Part shown: positions 63,421-64,000 of the stretch, piece by piece | How positions within the stretch are numbered: the first letter of the stretch is position 1 | How the letters are laid out: the number at the start of each line of letters is the position of its first letter | DNA from: Maylandia zebra | Lineage: Eukaryota > Chordata > Actinopteri > Cichliformes > Cichlidae | Reading direction: 5' to 3' | Length of the DNA stretch: 64,000 nt | NCBI RefSeq assembly: GCF_041146795.1 | Contig: NC_135178.1 | Coordinates: 4,904,844 to 4,968,843, forward strand | Notes under the pieces: generated by a model | Seen by the model: the letters and a program-made list of their open reading frames with translations, nothing else | The model's database searches: none | What the model was told of the DNA's origin: nothing | Made by a program: the position numbers and the translations under genes

Positions 63421-64000
63421 TTAATATAACCACGGTGTGGTGCCGGGGTCGCGGTACAGCTGTCCGTCCACGTAGAGCCGGTCCACAGCGATGACAGCAC
63501 GGGAGCCTTTCTGGATAAAGCTACGTCGAACTGGGAACAGGACCTTGCGTCGTTCCAGGATCTCTTTGGGGAACTGGTCGTTCACGCTGAAGTCCGTTCC
63601 TTTCAGCTCTCTGCCGCGACTCTTCACCTGTTCCTTTTGTTTGAATTGGCTGAATTTGGCCACAATAGGCCGTGGTCTCCCGGTCCGCGACCTCACGCCC
63701 CCCAAGCGATGTACTCTATCGAAGTCGATGTTCTTTACGGTGTCCTCCGGCAGCTTCAGGTGGATTTTAATGAAGCTTTTCACCGTTGCCTCTGCGTCCT
63801 CTCCGGCAGTTTCTGGAATACCAGAAAACACAAGATTATCTCTCATGCTACGGGCTTGTAAATCGATAACGGACTCTTTTATTTTTTTATTTTCAATGTT
63901 TAGCTGGGTCACGTTATCGGTGAGAGATTTAACCGACTCCCGTAGCGTGGCATTTTCAGCGGCAAGCGTTTCCACCTGCCGCTGGCTGAATTCCAGGGAT
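63421..64000 (-). CDS. LINE ORF1 (RNA-binding chaperone type), 5' partial
   Basis: Open to the window edge; the upstream codons (SLEFSQRQ, then V at 63975) stay in frame, so the true start is outside. A heptad-rich coiled coil (~63990-63850) is followed by an RRM-like part (DNLVFSGIPE near 63840, then DFDRVHRLGG near 63710) and a C-terminal domain (RPRPIVAKFSQFKQK, then FPVRRSF). This is the trimeric RNA-binding ORF1p layout of L1-type LINEs, which packages LINE RNA. No disruption is seen. Confidence 0.9.
   Translation of the reverse strand, partial: SLEFSQRQVETLAAENATLRESVKSLTDNVTQLNIENKKIKESVIDLQARSMRDNLVFSGIPETAGEDAEATVKSFIKIHLKLPEDTVKNIDFDRVHRLGGVRSRTGRPRPIVAKFSQFKQKEQVKSRGRELKGTDFSVNDQFPKEILERRKVLFPVRRSFIQKGSRAVIAVDRLYVDGQLYRDPGTTPWLY

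Larger units (their letters stand above)
56589..64000 (-). mobile_element. Tx1/L1-type LINE copy 2, ORF2 intact, runs off window
   Basis: On the minus strand: ORF1 (64000-63421, start outside), a ~540-bp inter-ORF region, ORF2 (62880-59149), a GC-rich 3' UTR (59148 to ~57040), a pyrimidine-rich zone and a poly(A) tail (about 30 T on the plus strand at 56589-56619). No damage is visible in either ORF. Copy 1 at 46461-53392 is the same family in inverted orientation. Confidence 0.93.

Overview
The window looks like a TE-rich, repeat-rich piece of a teleost genome, most likely a percomorph (cichlid-like). The evidence is split genes with GT/AG introns, Rex1-type, L2-type and Tx1/L1-type LINE pieces, hAT and PIF/Harbinger elements, fish-type endogenous retrovirus remnants, and short fish dispersed repeats. 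The species is inferred, not proven. Nothing prokaryotic is present.

Layout. 1-9643 is a satellite array of nine direct ~1.02-1.14 kb monomers, each with its own (CA)n tract. The monomers fall into three types in a higher-order order A' A B | A B | A' A B | A'. A decayed edge monomer runs to about 10225, and a diverged inverted single copy of the monomer core sits at 20.93-21.33 kb. 10.2-27.9 kb holds an inverted-repeat element, a clean hAT element with 8-bp target duplications (12336-14055), broken RBR-ligase and ubiquitin-like gene pieces, the last coding exon of TANGO2 (minus strand), one copy of a 1.3-kb duplicated segment, and an unidentified terminal exon at 25.5 kb. 27962-29350 holds the last four exons of fatty acid synthase (FASN, minus strand) with the thioesterase catalytic residues kept. 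The rest of FASN is absent from the window.

29.9-39.8 kb is nested transposon debris: Rex1 and L2-type fragments, then two retroviral copies on the minus strand. The second lies inside the first, is itself split by a Harbinger transposon, and the Harbinger in turn carries a dispersed repeat. 39824-41461 is an intronless, open LAS1L-like gene on the minus strand. 41.7-45.7 kb has overlapping hAT termini and the second copy of the 1.3-kb segment.

46461-53392 is a dead, 5'-truncated Tx1/L1-type LINE (plus strand) carrying a solo LTR and a foreign LINE tail in its 3' UTR. 53.6-55.8 kb holds an L2-type RT fragment, a decayed teleost gene fragment and a LINE tail. From about 56589 to the end is a second copy of the same LINE on the minus strand. 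Its 1243-codon ORF2 is intact and its ORF1 runs off the window edge.

How it fits together: almost no complete cellular gene is present. The window is a mosaic of gene ends (TANGO2, FASN), one possible retrogene (LAS1L), gene relics and layered mobile elements next to a higher-order satellite. This is what one expects of pericentromeric, sex-linked or supernumerary-chromosome DNA, although the window alone cannot decide which.
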